Below are positions 37,128 to 45,978 of a stretch of DNA of 59,608 nucleotides, in pieces (position 1 is the stretch's first letter; the number at the start of each line of letters is the position of its first letter). Under the pieces are notes generated by a model, which did no database searches, had not been told where the DNA came from, and saw only the letters and a list, made by a program, of their open reading frames with translations. The stretch is from contig CM001443.1 in the NCBI GenBank assembly GCA_000246735.1, positions 731,791-791,398 on the forward strand. Direction: 5' to 3'. Origin of the DNA: an uncultured Candidatus Poseidoniales archaeon. GTDB taxonomy: Archaea; Thermoplasmatota; Poseidoniia; Poseidoniales; Poseidoniaceae. Made by a program: the position numbers and the translations under genes.

Positions 37128-38975
37128 ATGCCTGTCCGACTTGCCATTAATGATGATGACTCCGTGGGCCCATACAACCGGTTGAGTGCGAGTCAGGTGA
37201 ATGCCTACACAGCCTGCTCAAGAATGTGGTTCTACGAAAAAGTTCGTCGATTCAAGATGCCTCAGATTCCCGTTCTGTTTGTCGGCCGTGCTGTTGAAGA
37301 GGCATTTTGCCGCATGCTGCAAGAATCGCCTGCTTTGTTAGCACCGGGTGCCTCATCGGATACGCTGTCCAATATTCCACTGGACGATCATGGTGTACCA
37401 AGCAGGGATTCCGACATGCCTTGGCCAGCAGACCGTTTGCTCGCCTTGCCAAGTGACATGTGGCCAGTTGATCTCGAGGGCCTGCGCTCATGGGCTCAGC
37501 AACGCCTCGAGGCTCACCTTCCTTTGGCCCTCAAGGCGATGAAGGAGGAATGGGAAAAAGATGAACGCAAGGCAGGTAACTGGTCAAGTGTTGACCCTGC
37601 ACGGTGCATGGACATGTGCCTGAAGGGGCTTGAAATGCACCTTGCAGAAGTGCAACGATGTTTTGACGCAAACGGCGGACCGGAACTGGAACAATGGCGA
37701 AAAGGAGTGCGACCACATTGGCCCGCTCCTGACGGCAGGCGTTACGAAATGTCCCTTCGTCATCCACTCGCACAAGATGGACCCTTGGCATGGGTTGAGG
37801 CTTGGGAGATTTCTCGTCCTTGGTTTGTCGATCCGCATGCAGGAAAATTTGCAATGAACGCAATCCACCCAGATCATTGGTTTCAAGGTGAATACGACTT
37901 GGTCTACCGATGGGATGGACGAATCAACATCGTTGACTTGAAAGCCAGCATCGGTGCAGGTGACCGCTCTGGTAATTATGTCGAGCAACTGCGAATGTAC
38001 GCCATGCTTTGGTGGGTGACACATGATCGTAAGGAGCAAGTTGATGCGTTGCAAATATGGTACCTCGGGGCTGATGCCATCAAAGAAATTGATGTTCCGA
38101 CTGTTCCAGAAATGGAAGCGATGGAGGCAACGTTAGAGGCGCTCTGGAAACAAATCAAATCCGAACAACCCACCATCGACGATTGCCCACCAGAGCCTCT
38201 GCCAATGCGTGGCTTTTCACCGGGTGGCGTGCCCACGGAGGCGCCAAAAGAAAGCCGCTGCTCTCGATGTGATTGGAAGGCTGTGTGTCCGGGTGGGGAT
38301 GGGCCTGAATCGTTGCCAGATGGGGGCTCAATTCGATTACCTGGCTCGACAGCCACCTACGATCTAACACCAATCAATGCACTTGAGCCTCGTATGACGC
38401 TTATTGCCGACGTATTCAGCGTGATGGGTGGTGGCGATGGTCGCCGTCCAAAGATTAAGGTTGAACAGGATGGTCATTTTGCCAGTCTCCAGTTGCTGGT
38501 CGATCGTCATCAAGATGGTGAGCCTGCATGGCCCGCTGACCTGGCCAAAGGTGATCGAGTCCGGCTTGAAGGCGTTGTTCCATCGGCGAATTACAAAGGT
38601 GAACTTCAACTCAAAGTAGATCCACATGCGATTGTTGTCCATGCGGGCGAAGATGAACATGTTGAGGCAACGCTGCTGGATTTCAGAGCACGTTGGAACG
38701 TCACTGGGCGACTCGTCTACCGATTCGAAAAGAAAGGCGTTGGACGTAACGGTAAATCGTGGCACAGAAAAGGCATGATGCTTATGGACGCCCATGGTTC
38801 GATGAAGATTGAAGGCTGGGCTGCAGACTGGGGTGCTCAGTATGACCTTGCAGAAGTGGGCGATACCATTGTGGCCGCAAACATAAGCCTCGATGCATGG
38901 GCCATTGATGTGAAAGGCCAAATTAATCGCAATTCGAAAGTTCAGATCACTGAGCGGGTCGAGCGAACTGATTAA
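37128..38975 (+). CDS. RecB/Cas4-like PD-(D/E)XK nuclease with four-Cys motif and C-terminal OB-like region (paralogue 2)
   Basis: LSASQVNAYTACSRMWFYEKVRRFKMP; FQGEYDLVYRWDGRINIVDLKASIG; SRCSRCDWKAVCPGG; same layout as the upstream gene. Confidence 0.75.
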   Translation: MPVRLAINDDDSVGPYNRLSASQVNAYTACSRMWFYEKVRRFKMPQIPVLFVGRAVEEAFCRMLQESPALLAPGASSDTLSNIPLDDHGVPSRDSDMPWPADRLLALPSDMWPVDLEGLRSWAQQRLEAHLPLALKAMKEEWEKDERKAGNWSSVDPARCMDMCLKGLEMHLAEVQRCFDANGGPELEQWRKGVRPHWPAPDGRRYEMSLRHPLAQDGPLAWVEAWEISRPWFVDPHAGKFAMNAIHPDHWFQGEYDLVYRWDGRINIVDLKASIGAGDRSGNYVEQLRMYAMLWWVTHDRKEQVDALQIWYLGADAIKEIDVPTVPEMEAMEATLEALWKQIKSEQPTIDDCPPEPLPMRGFSPGGVPTEAPKESRCSRCDWKAVCPGGDGPESLPDGGSIRLPGSTATYDLTPINALEPRMTLIADVFSVMGGGDGRRPKIKVEQDGHFASLQLLVDRHQDGEPAWPADLAKGDRVRLEGVVPSANYKGELQLKVDPHAIVVHAGEDEHVEATLLDFRARWNVTGRLVYRFEKKGVGRNGKSWHRKGMMLMDAHGSMKIEGWAADWGAQYDLAEVGDTIVAANISLDAWAIDVKGQINRNSKVQITERVERTD

Positions 38976-39172
38976 CCGCCAGATGAAACGGTTGTTACCA
39001 ACAACGAGATGTCGCTTGTGAGCTTTGTAGCATGAGGTAAAACGACGCCTTCGTGGCTCACAATCACCGTTGATGCAAGGATGCCTGCTTCTGCGAGTGC
39101 AGAGCGGACCGTCGTACCACTTTCACATTCCACAGTGAGGTTGTGGTCTCGGCCGGTGAACTGAACCTGCAT
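38972..39172 (-). CDS. Ubiquitin-like MoaD/ThiS/SAMP-type protein
   Basis: 66 aa, MQVQFTGRDHNLTVECESGTTVRSALAEAGI...VTTVSSGG: beta-grasp-like with C-terminal Gly-Gly. Confidence 0.75.
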   Translation of the reverse strand: MQVQFTGRDHNLTVECESGTTVRSALAEAGILASTVIVSHEGVVLPHATKLTSDISLLVTTVSSGG

Positions 39173-39226
39173 GTCTGCCTGTCATAGCACCATGCTTATG
39201 ACGGTGGCGTTGGAGCAAAGTCTGCG

Positions 39227-39312
39227 GCCGAGATCGCATAGCCCGGTATTGCGGTGGATTCGAAATCCACTGTCCCCTGGACACGGGAGTTCAAATCTCT
39301 CTCTCGGCGCCA
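39227..39312 (+). tRNA. tRNA-Ser (anticodon CGA), with encoded CCA
   Basis: Acceptor GCCGAGA...TCTCGGC-G-CCA, anticodon arm GTGGA-TTCGAAA-TCCAC, long class II variable arm, T-arm GGAGTTCAAATCTC. Confidence 0.93.
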
Positions 39313-39338
39313 ATTACATCCACGAGCGTACAACCGCT

Positions 39339-40094
39339 TCACATGTACGACGCATCAGGGGACTCTGTTAGTTCGGCAACATAGTCTTCCTTTGATTTAG
39401 GTGCGAGTGATGCTAGCTTCTCTGTCAGCATGGCTTGTGCATCAGCAGGGAGTGCGATGCCCAAATCAAACCAACCATCCAGTGCTTCCAAGAGTCGTTG
39501 TGAGGCAAACACATCGCCACTCGAGCCAACGGTTGTGGCAATTGCACACGCCGACCGCACGCCATGCAGGGGGCCAACCGATGCAATGAGTGCGGTGAGG
39601 CCAATCGCTCCAGATTTAGGCTCATCTCGCCGAACGTCAACACCTGCGGCCTCCAAATCCATTCTGTGATCAACACTTGATGGGACAATGAAGCATTCCT
39701 TACGTGTCGGTGCGTCCATGAGTCCAGCAAGCACGTAGACTTCCTCAACGCCTTGTTCAGCTAGCCACGACATCAATGCCTGAGCCATGCTGCCTTGATG
39801 CTCTGGTTCAAGGGGCTGTGAGGTTCCTGTGAGCGTGAGAATCCGCACACCTGTGACAGACTCTATAGCGCATAGCGATAGGTGAGGTGGCGTTAGAAGA
39901 CCGTCTTGATCAAGCATGGCCAATGGTGGCAAAGCTGTGTGATGAAGGCGCACCAGTTCTGTGCACTCATTGACTTGGGTGAGGCCTTCTAAAGCCGCCT
40001 TCCCCACATTACCAACACCCGGAATGGCGAATAACATCATTCGATGATCGCCAAGTGTGTTGGGCTGCTTTCTCCATTCAATGTGCAATCCCAT
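39339..40094 (-). CDS. PAC2 family (proteasome assembly chaperone-like) protein
   Basis: MMLFAIPGVGNVGKAALEGLTQ...YVLAGLMDAPTRKE...GLTALIASVGPLHGVRSACAIATTVG. Confidence 0.8.
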   Translation of the reverse strand: MGLHIEWRKQPNTLGDHRMMLFAIPGVGNVGKAALEGLTQVNECTELVRLHHTALPPLAMLDQDGLLTPPHLSLCAIESVTGVRILTLTGTSQPLEPEHQGSMAQALMSWLAEQGVEEVYVLAGLMDAPTRKECFIVPSSVDHRMDLEAAGVDVRRDEPKSGAIGLTALIASVGPLHGVRSACAIATTVGSSGDVFASQRLLEALDGWFDLGIALPADAQAMLTEKLASLAPKSKEDYVAELTESPDASYM

Positions 40095-40187
40095 AAACGC
40101 TCGAACGAATCGCGCCGCGCTATAATGTTTGATGTCAAGGGGGCCGAATCAAGCCCATTTAGGGACCCTTCTTGTTCAAGCGAGGCT

Positions 40188-40430
40188 TCACTCTTCTTCA
40201 GTCACAACGTGGCTGTCCTTCATCTCTTGAAGGGAAGGAAGTGTTGGCAATTCTTGAGCCCATTCTTTGGACTCAACGTTGTACATCTTCCTTCGGATTT
40301 GCGCACGGTTGTCTTCCGGCGACCACTTGAGAGGGGCTGCTGCTTGAGCAGTTTCGCCACATGCAGGGCATGTTGTGGATAATGACCATGCTTGGCAAGA
40401 GAGGCATTGTTGTAGGATTTGTCGTGCCAT
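40188..40430 (-). CDS. H/ACA RNP component Nop10-like protein
   Basis: QILQQCLSCQAWSLSTTCPACGETAQAAAPLKWSPEDNRAQIRRKM zinc-ribbon pattern of archaeal Nop10. Confidence 0.85.
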   Translation of the reverse strand: MARQILQQCLSCQAWSLSTTCPACGETAQAAAPLKWSPEDNRAQIRRKMYNVESKEWAQELPTLPSLQEMKDSHVVTEEE

Positions 40431-40452
40431 ATCATCGCCTCATTTGTCATGA

Positions 40453-41244
40453 TTACTCACGGATTGCATCCGCTTCGCCACCGGCCTCGACCACATGGGT
40501 CAATGTTGCCGATGTTGCTTGTTCCCAAAGGGCTTCAGCGGTTTTGAAGTCGGGTGCCTTCAATTCAATTCTATATTCAGGTGCGCCGTTGTAATGGCAG
40601 GTGATTTCGATTTCTTCTTCTGGTGATGAGAAGGCTTCTGCTGCGAGAAGAGCATCTCGAATCGTATCAACGCCAGTTGTGGAGTTGATGCTGAGGGTTA
40701 AAGTCCCTCGAATTTCAACAAATGGGGGTATGATGTTCTCAACTGCAATTTCGATGAAAGGTTGGAGCCAATCACCTTCGAATCCTGCATCTTGCAGAGC
40801 GCCTTCATTCATTGCGGCTTCTTCAAAGGAAGTGTAAAGTCCGCCAAACGCATCAATAAGTTCGTCACCAGAAGATGCGATTTCTTCAGCACTCCATCCT
40901 ACCTTTTCACCGAGTACTTTGAGCAGTTGGTGAGCTCGTTGCTCATTCTTCCACTCTTGCAATCTGTCCCTTCTGCGTTCTTCCGAGACGGATTTGAGTG
41001 ACAACTCGAGGGATGTTCCATCCTTTCGAGTTCGCATGACCTTACAGATCAAGCGCTGACCTTCTCGGACAAAGGCACGAATGTTTTTGACCCATCCACT
41101 TGCAATTTCTCCGATGAAAATGAAACCTTCGACCCCTTCGAATTCGTCGAGTGAGACGTAGGCGCCATTTTGTTTTACAGTCGTGACTGATACGACAACA
41201 AGTTCGCCTTCTGAGGGGGTTGTTGTTGATTTCTCAGAGGGCAT
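40453..41244 (-). CDS. Translation initiation factor aIF2 subunit alpha
   Basis: S1-domain GELVVVSVTTVKQNGAYVSLDEFEGVEGFIFIGEIASGWVKNIRAFVREGQRLICKVMR followed by an eIF2-alpha helical/C-terminal region. Confidence 0.93.
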   Translation of the reverse strand: MPSEKSTTTPSEGELVVVSVTTVKQNGAYVSLDEFEGVEGFIFIGEIASGWVKNIRAFVREGQRLICKVMRTRKDGTSLELSLKSVSEERRRDRLQEWKNEQRAHQLLKVLGEKVGWSAEEIASSGDELIDAFGGLYTSFEEAAMNEGALQDAGFEGDWLQPFIEIAVENIIPPFVEIRGTLTLSINSTTGVDTIRDALLAAEAFSSPEEEIEITCHYNGAPEYRIELKAPDFKTAEALWEQATSATLTHVVEAGGEADAIRE

Positions 41245-41259
41245 GGAGGCTCAGCCTCC

Positions 41260-41430
41260 TTACTCGAGTGCTTCAACAACAGTGCAACCAATGAGATCGG
41301 CCTTTCCGCCGGAAGGATTGGTGAGGGTAGCGCCACAAACGTTGCAAGAAACAACAGTGGTTGCCCGGGAGAAGATGGTTGTTTCATTGCCGCAATCTCT
41401 GCAGGCGACCTTAAGGAAATGTTTTGCCAT
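41260..41430 (-). CDS. Ribosomal protein S27e
   Basis: [48 protein letters not shown]. Confidence 0.92.
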   Translation of the reverse strand: MAKHFLKVACRDCGNETTIFSRATTVVSCNVCGATLTNPSGGKADLIGCTVVEALE

Positions 41431-41440
41431 GATGTTCAAC

Positions 41441-41716
41441 TCACTTGTCAATCAGTTCGAATTTCTTCGCTCTCTTGCACGGTGCGTAATGCGCCTTGCC
41501 GGTTTCCGTACAACGGAAGAGAATGTTGACTCGCTTGGTTGGCTTTTCACGGCCATCTGGCTTTGGACGTGGGAAACCACGGTAACCAGCCATCACGCGG
41601 CGGAACCGTCGCTGACCCCAGCGAAGTTCGGAGGCGCGCTTCTTCTTCACGCGCTCCACTGTGTGCATTGTATGCTTACCAGCCGACGGACTGTAACGCT
41701 TCACTTGACGAGGCAT
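41441..41716 (-). CDS. Ribosomal protein L44e
   Basis: [53 protein letters not shown]...[18 protein letters not shown]. Confidence 0.93.
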   Translation of the reverse strand: MPRQVKRYSPSAGKHTMHTVERVKKKRASELRWGQRRFRRVMAGYRGFPRPKPDGREKPTKRVNILFRCTETGKAHYAPCKRAKKFELIDK

Positions 41717-41857
41717 TTTCACCATAAGAGCACCTTAAGCATTCGGCCCACAAGAGTCGGGTATTTAGCGATGCCGCACCGGGCCTTGCCCTACAATCAC
41801 GCCACTGCGTGTAAGAATCAGGGTTGATTTGATAAGACCAGCGGCAAAGCCAGCGTC

Positions 41858-42652
41858 ATGAATCCGATGGCCCAGGCAGCCCTGTGGTTTTGGCTTCCTG
41901 CTGCATTGGTGCCTTTAGGCGTCTGGATTTCCCTTTCTTCAAAGACATCTGCAGGGACCAACTTCGGGCGATTTTTGGCTGTGGTTGGCATGCTTGGTCT
42001 CGTCACATCTCCATGGACCGTACCAGAGTCTCCATCCAGCGCCGCCGGTCATTTACTTGGTTTCATTCTCGGACCTGCTGCGCTTCTTTTGTCAGGTGTG
42101 TATCTTGTTGCGTTCTCGGGCCATGTTCCGGTTGGGAGGCTCCCGAGGAGTGATCGCCGTCTTGGCGTCATGGCCTTCTTCATTGGTTTTGTTTGGTTCA
42201 TAGGCATGCATTGGTGGAACCTCACACCCGCTCTTGAAGGTGAGGTGAATCGGTATTGGCTTGTGTTTTGGCCAACCTTCCTTTTGCTGTTGACTTGCCT
42301 GCTTTCAGGAGCTGCGTTATCCCTTCGTGTGATTGGGATTCGCAGAGCGACGGAATCAAACGTGATGTGGTTTGCTTCTGGCTTTGTTCTCTTGCTGATT
42401 CTTCTAGCCATGGTGGTTGATGGGCGGCATGTGGATGCAGATACCTTCCGTTACCACCTATGGCTTGCCGGTGCGGACTTGCTTGGAACCGCCGTAGGTT
42501 TGTCGATTTCTATTCTCGTCTTCGGTACCATCATCTTCCTACATGAACGGTCGTTGCCTGAACCAAAATCCATTACGCCACCTACCGATAAGGAGTTTGC
42601 ACACGTAGCATCAATCGTTGCAGCCAACTTAGGAGGTGGCGAGAATGAATGA
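41858..42652 (+). CDS. Polytopic membrane protein, unknown function
   Basis: Multiple hydrophobic segments along 264 aa. Confidence 0.65.
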   Translation: MNPMAQAALWFWLPAALVPLGVWISLSSKTSAGTNFGRFLAVVGMLGLVTSPWTVPESPSSAAGHLLGFILGPAALLLSGVYLVAFSGHVPVGRLPRSDRRLGVMAFFIGFVWFIGMHWWNLTPALEGEVNRYWLVFWPTFLLLLTCLLSGAALSLRVIGIRRATESNVMWFASGFVLLLILLAMVVDGRHVDADTFRYHLWLAGADLLGTAVGLSISILVFGTIIFLHERSLPEPKSITPPTDKEFAHVASIVAANLGGGENE

Positions 42653-43112
42653 AGATCGCCTTGTGTTTACCTGGCGCGCCATGTTGTTGGCCTTCTTGCT
42701 TCCACTCGTGTTGCTTTGGGCCATGGATCTAACGATGGGTGGTTCTCTTGGCTCCGGCACGGACAGTTTGCCAAGGTTTGGAAATGCTATCTTGACCTCC
42801 TACACGCTTGGCTCATTAGCTCTGCTTGGCAACCTCTTCTTCTATGCCGACTCTCGGCAACGACCCCTTGCTCCGTTGTTTGGTATGCTTTCAGCCGCAG
42901 TCATGGGTGTGGTACTGACTGTGTTGTTGCTCAATCAAGGACCACTTCTCATGGAAGACAACGGCTCCATCCGGGCGCAAATTCTCTACAACGTCGTTCA
43001 CATGTTCGTTTCAGCAGGCGCAATCCTCCTTGCTCTGGCACTCTCACTTGGGTTCACTTTTTCGACCATTACGGCTCAAAAACCACGGCGAACGGTGTTT
43101 GAAGAAGAGTGA
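42636..43112 (+). CDS. Polytopic membrane protein, unknown function
   Basis: Overlaps previous ORF end; four hydrophobic segments. Confidence 0.6.
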   Translation: MARMNEDRLVFTWRAMLLAFLLPLVLLWAMDLTMGGSLGSGTDSLPRFGNAILTSYTLGSLALLGNLFFYADSRQRPLAPLFGMLSAAVMGVVLTVLLLNQGPLLMEDNGSIRAQILYNVVHMFVSAGAILLALALSLGFTFSTITAQKPRRTVFEEE

Positions 43113-43191
43113 TTCTCCACAGGTATAGCGAAAACCACCTCCGTTGATTTCATAAGGAGGAGGTCGGTGGGCGTGTTCAACAGGTGTTTCT

Positions 43192-43371
43192 ATGTCAAAG
43201 GGTACTCCATCCATGGGTAAGCGTCAGAAGACCACCCACATCCGCTGCCGACGCTGCGGACGCAACGCATATCACAAGCAAAAGTCCGTTTGTGCTTCAT
43301 GTGGTTACGGGGAAACATCACGCATTCGCAAGCACAGCTGGTCCAAGAAGTCCCACCGCCCTAAGGCTTGA
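43192..43371 (+). CDS. Ribosomal protein L37e (absent from supplied ORF track)
   Basis: Translated by hand: [59 protein letters not shown]; 59 aa. Confidence 0.93.
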   Translation: MSKGTPSMGKRQKTTHIRCRRCGRNAYHKQKSVCASCGYGETSRIRKHSWSKKSHRPKA

Positions 43372-43441
43372 GTGGATTTTGACTCGTTAAGAAGCGCAAT
43401 GGCTACAAAGTGCCTTGATTTGGTTGGGATGAGGCAACAGC

Positions 43442-44980
43442 ATGTGCGGCATCATTGGAATTGTAGGACGACCTGACGTCCATGTCAACCAGTTGATCTA
43501 CGACGGGCTCACTGTATTGCAACACCGTGGCCAAGATGCTGCTGGCATCATGACCGAATTGGACGGCCAATTCCGCCTTCGCAAATCAAACGGCTTGGTT
43601 TCTGATATCTTCTACACTCGTCACATGCGACGTCTTCAGGGCCACGTTGGCATTGGCCACGTACGTTACCCAACAGCAGGTTCCTCATCCCGTGCCGAAG
43701 CCCAACCGTTCTATGTCAATTCGCCCTATGGGTTGAGCCTCGCCCACAATGGAAACCTAACCAATGCCTCGGAACTCAAAACACTCCTCACCGATCGCCA
43801 CCATCGGCACATGAACACAAGCAGCGATTCTGAATTGCTTCTCAACATGCTTGCAGTGGAACTTGATCAGCGTTCAACCAACATGTCGATCGATGGGCAA
43901 CCACACCTCGATATCGAAACGGTGTTTGGCGCTGTTCAAGGCGTTCACAAAGCCGTTATCGGCTCTTATGCTTGTGTTTCGATGCTTTCCGGCTATGGCC
44001 TACTTGCGTTCCGTGACCCACACGGTATCCGGCCAATGGTGTTTGGAAAGCGAGAAGTCGGTGAAGCGACTGAATGGGTTGTTGCCAGTGAATCTGTTGC
44101 AATCACCGCCCTCGGCTTTGAGGTCGTGAGGGATGTCGCTCCAGGTGAAGCAGTTTTCATCTCGAATTCTGGCCACCTTTTCGCTCGCCAATGTGCAGAA
44201 CCTGTTGAGGCAGCTCCGTGTATTTTCGAATATGTGTACTTCGCACGACCAGACTCCGTTATCGATGGAATTTCAGTGTACAATGCACGGCTCAGTCAAG
44301 GCAAGAAGTTGGCAGAACGGATTCTTGAGGCATGGCCCGACCATGATATTGACGCAGTGATCCCAGTTCCAGATTCAGGTCGTATTGCTGCCTTACAAAT
44401 GGCAGAGACTCTGGAAGTCGATTATCGAGAAGGGTTCGTAAAGAATCGATACGTTGGTCGCACCTTTATCATGCCCGGACAAGCCCTTCGTGAAAAATCA
44501 GTTCGTCGAAAACTCAACGCCATCGAACATGAATTCTCCGGCAAAAACATCCTCCTCGTCGACGATTCAATTGTGCGAGGCACGACAAGTGCACAAATCA
44601 TCGAGATGGCGCGTGATGTCGGTGCAGCAAAGGTCTACTTCGCATCAGCGGCACCGCCTGTGCGTCATCCAAATGTGTACGGCATCGATATGCCAGCAAT
44701 CACAGAATTCATTGCTAACGGAAAAACCATCGAGGAAATCAACACCATCATTGGTAGCGACCGTTTGTTTTACCAATCGCTGGATGACCTCGTTGAAGCA
44801 ACCCAAATTGGCGAAGATGCGCCAAACCGCTTTGACACAAGCTGCTTCAGCGGGGAATACGTCACTGGGGACATCGATGATGCTTACCTTGAACGCCTCT
44901 TTGCCTCACGAAACGATGCAGCCAAGTTCCAATCTTCTGAAGATGATGAAGTCATCGACATGCACAATGACGGCTCCTGA
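43442..44980 (+). CDS. purF: Amidophosphoribosyltransferase
   Basis: [10 protein letters not shown]-terminal Cys, [56 protein letters not shown]. Confidence 0.95.
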   Translation: MCGIIGIVGRPDVHVNQLIYDGLTVLQHRGQDAAGIMTELDGQFRLRKSNGLVSDIFYTRHMRRLQGHVGIGHVRYPTAGSSSRAEAQPFYVNSPYGLSLAHNGNLTNASELKTLLTDRHHRHMNTSSDSELLLNMLAVELDQRSTNMSIDGQPHLDIETVFGAVQGVHKAVIGSYACVSMLSGYGLLAFRDPHGIRPMVFGKREVGEATEWVVASESVAITALGFEVVRDVAPGEAVFISNSGHLFARQCAEPVEAAPCIFEYVYFARPDSVIDGISVYNARLSQGKKLAERILEAWPDHDIDAVIPVPDSGRIAALQMAETLEVDYREGFVKNRYVGRTFIMPGQALREKSVRRKLNAIEHEFSGKNILLVDDSIVRGTTSAQIIEMARDVGAAKVYFASAAPPVRHPNVYGIDMPAITEFIANGKTIEEINTIIGSDRLFYQSLDDLVEATQIGEDAPNRFDTSCFSGEYVTGDIDDAYLERLFASRNDAAKFQSSEDDEVIDMHNDGS

Positions 44981-44990
44981 GGCGAGCGTG

Positions 44991-45926
44991 ATGTCTGTCC
45001 AGCACGCTTGGGTCCTTCGCTTCGGGGAATTGGGTCTAAAATCAAAAGCAGTTCGCCGAGGTTTCCAAAAAACACTGCGCAAAAATCTCATGCAATTAGC
45101 ATTGGATCACAAAGTTCCTTTGGTTCGAGGTCGAGAGCGCCATCAAGACATGGTATACTCAACGGCGCCAGTTGAGGATGTGGAAGCCCTTCTTTCCCAC
45201 ACGCTCGGTCTTGCTGCCTTCGAGCGTGTGACGACCTTAGGCGCCGACACAAATCCTCGCCATGTCGCAGAACAATTGCTAAAACACGACCCCGAAAGAG
45301 GGGTTTCGAGAACATTTGGTGTTCGAGTCAAGAGGTTGGGTGAACGTGGCGAGTGGAACACACAGACCTATTCAGCAGCACTTGGTGCTGCCTTGTGTGA
45401 TGCTGATGAAAGCCTTCGTGTGAACCTGAATGCACCAGATCGCTGGTACCGGATGATTTTGGAGCCAAACCAAATCGCACACCTCGAAACCCGAACCGAT
45501 GGGCCCGGTGGCTTACCAGCAGGCGTTCAAGGAGATGTGCTTGCTCAAATCCAGTCCGAAGACGACTTCCTCGCAGCATTTTTGATTTTACGCAGGGGCA
45601 CCCGGATTATCCCTGTGCTTGACACAAAGGAGGCTTACCTCAATCTCTTGCGGCGTTGGGATCCATATCTCGGCCGCCGTTCACGGATGCGAGATGAATC
45701 TGGAACCAGTCACCATCGTCCTGCATGGGGTGTAGTCGGCATGTCCTTACATGAAGCAGGGCCATTTATCATGCACCGTGAGGCGTCAGTGAAAACGACA
45801 CCTTTGTGCACCCTTCAACCCTTGATGGGCTGGACGGATGGAGAAAAGAAAGCCCTCCATCTGCACATCTTGGATCCGCTGCATCACCCATTGCACACCG
45901 ATGCCGAATCTTGGATTGATCGCTGA
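44991..45926 (+). CDS. ThiI-like protein: THUMP domain plus degenerate PP-loop-like region
   Basis: WVLRFGELGLKSKAVRRGFQKTLRKNL; THUMP-like TFGVRVKRLGERGEWNTQTYSAALGAAL...RMILEPNQIAHLETRTDGPGGLPAGVQGDVLAQIQSEDDFLAAFLILRRG. Start at internal ATG 44991; the earlier part of the ORF overlaps purF. Confidence 0.65.
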   Translation: MSVQHAWVLRFGELGLKSKAVRRGFQKTLRKNLMQLALDHKVPLVRGRERHQDMVYSTAPVEDVEALLSHTLGLAAFERVTTLGADTNPRHVAEQLLKHDPERGVSRTFGVRVKRLGERGEWNTQTYSAALGAALCDADESLRVNLNAPDRWYRMILEPNQIAHLETRTDGPGGLPAGVQGDVLAQIQSEDDFLAAFLILRRGTRIIPVLDTKEAYLNLLRRWDPYLGRRSRMRDESGTSHHRPAWGVVGMSLHEAGPFIMHREASVKTTPLCTLQPLMGWTDGEKKALHLHILDPLHHPLHTDAESWIDR

Positions 45927-45978
45927 TGCCTTCTCAGCAAGGGGATGGGGTTATGTGGCACCCATCCGTGTTCTAGGT

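Noticed and set aside
35320-38975. CRISPR Cas4 adaptation genes
   Set aside because: No cas1/cas2 or array in the window; the proteins are longer with OB-like tails, so a general repair nuclease is more likely.
44454-44990. Upstream part of plus ORF 44454..45926
   Set aside because: Overlaps the purF coding region in another frame; the ThiI-like protein starts at 44991.
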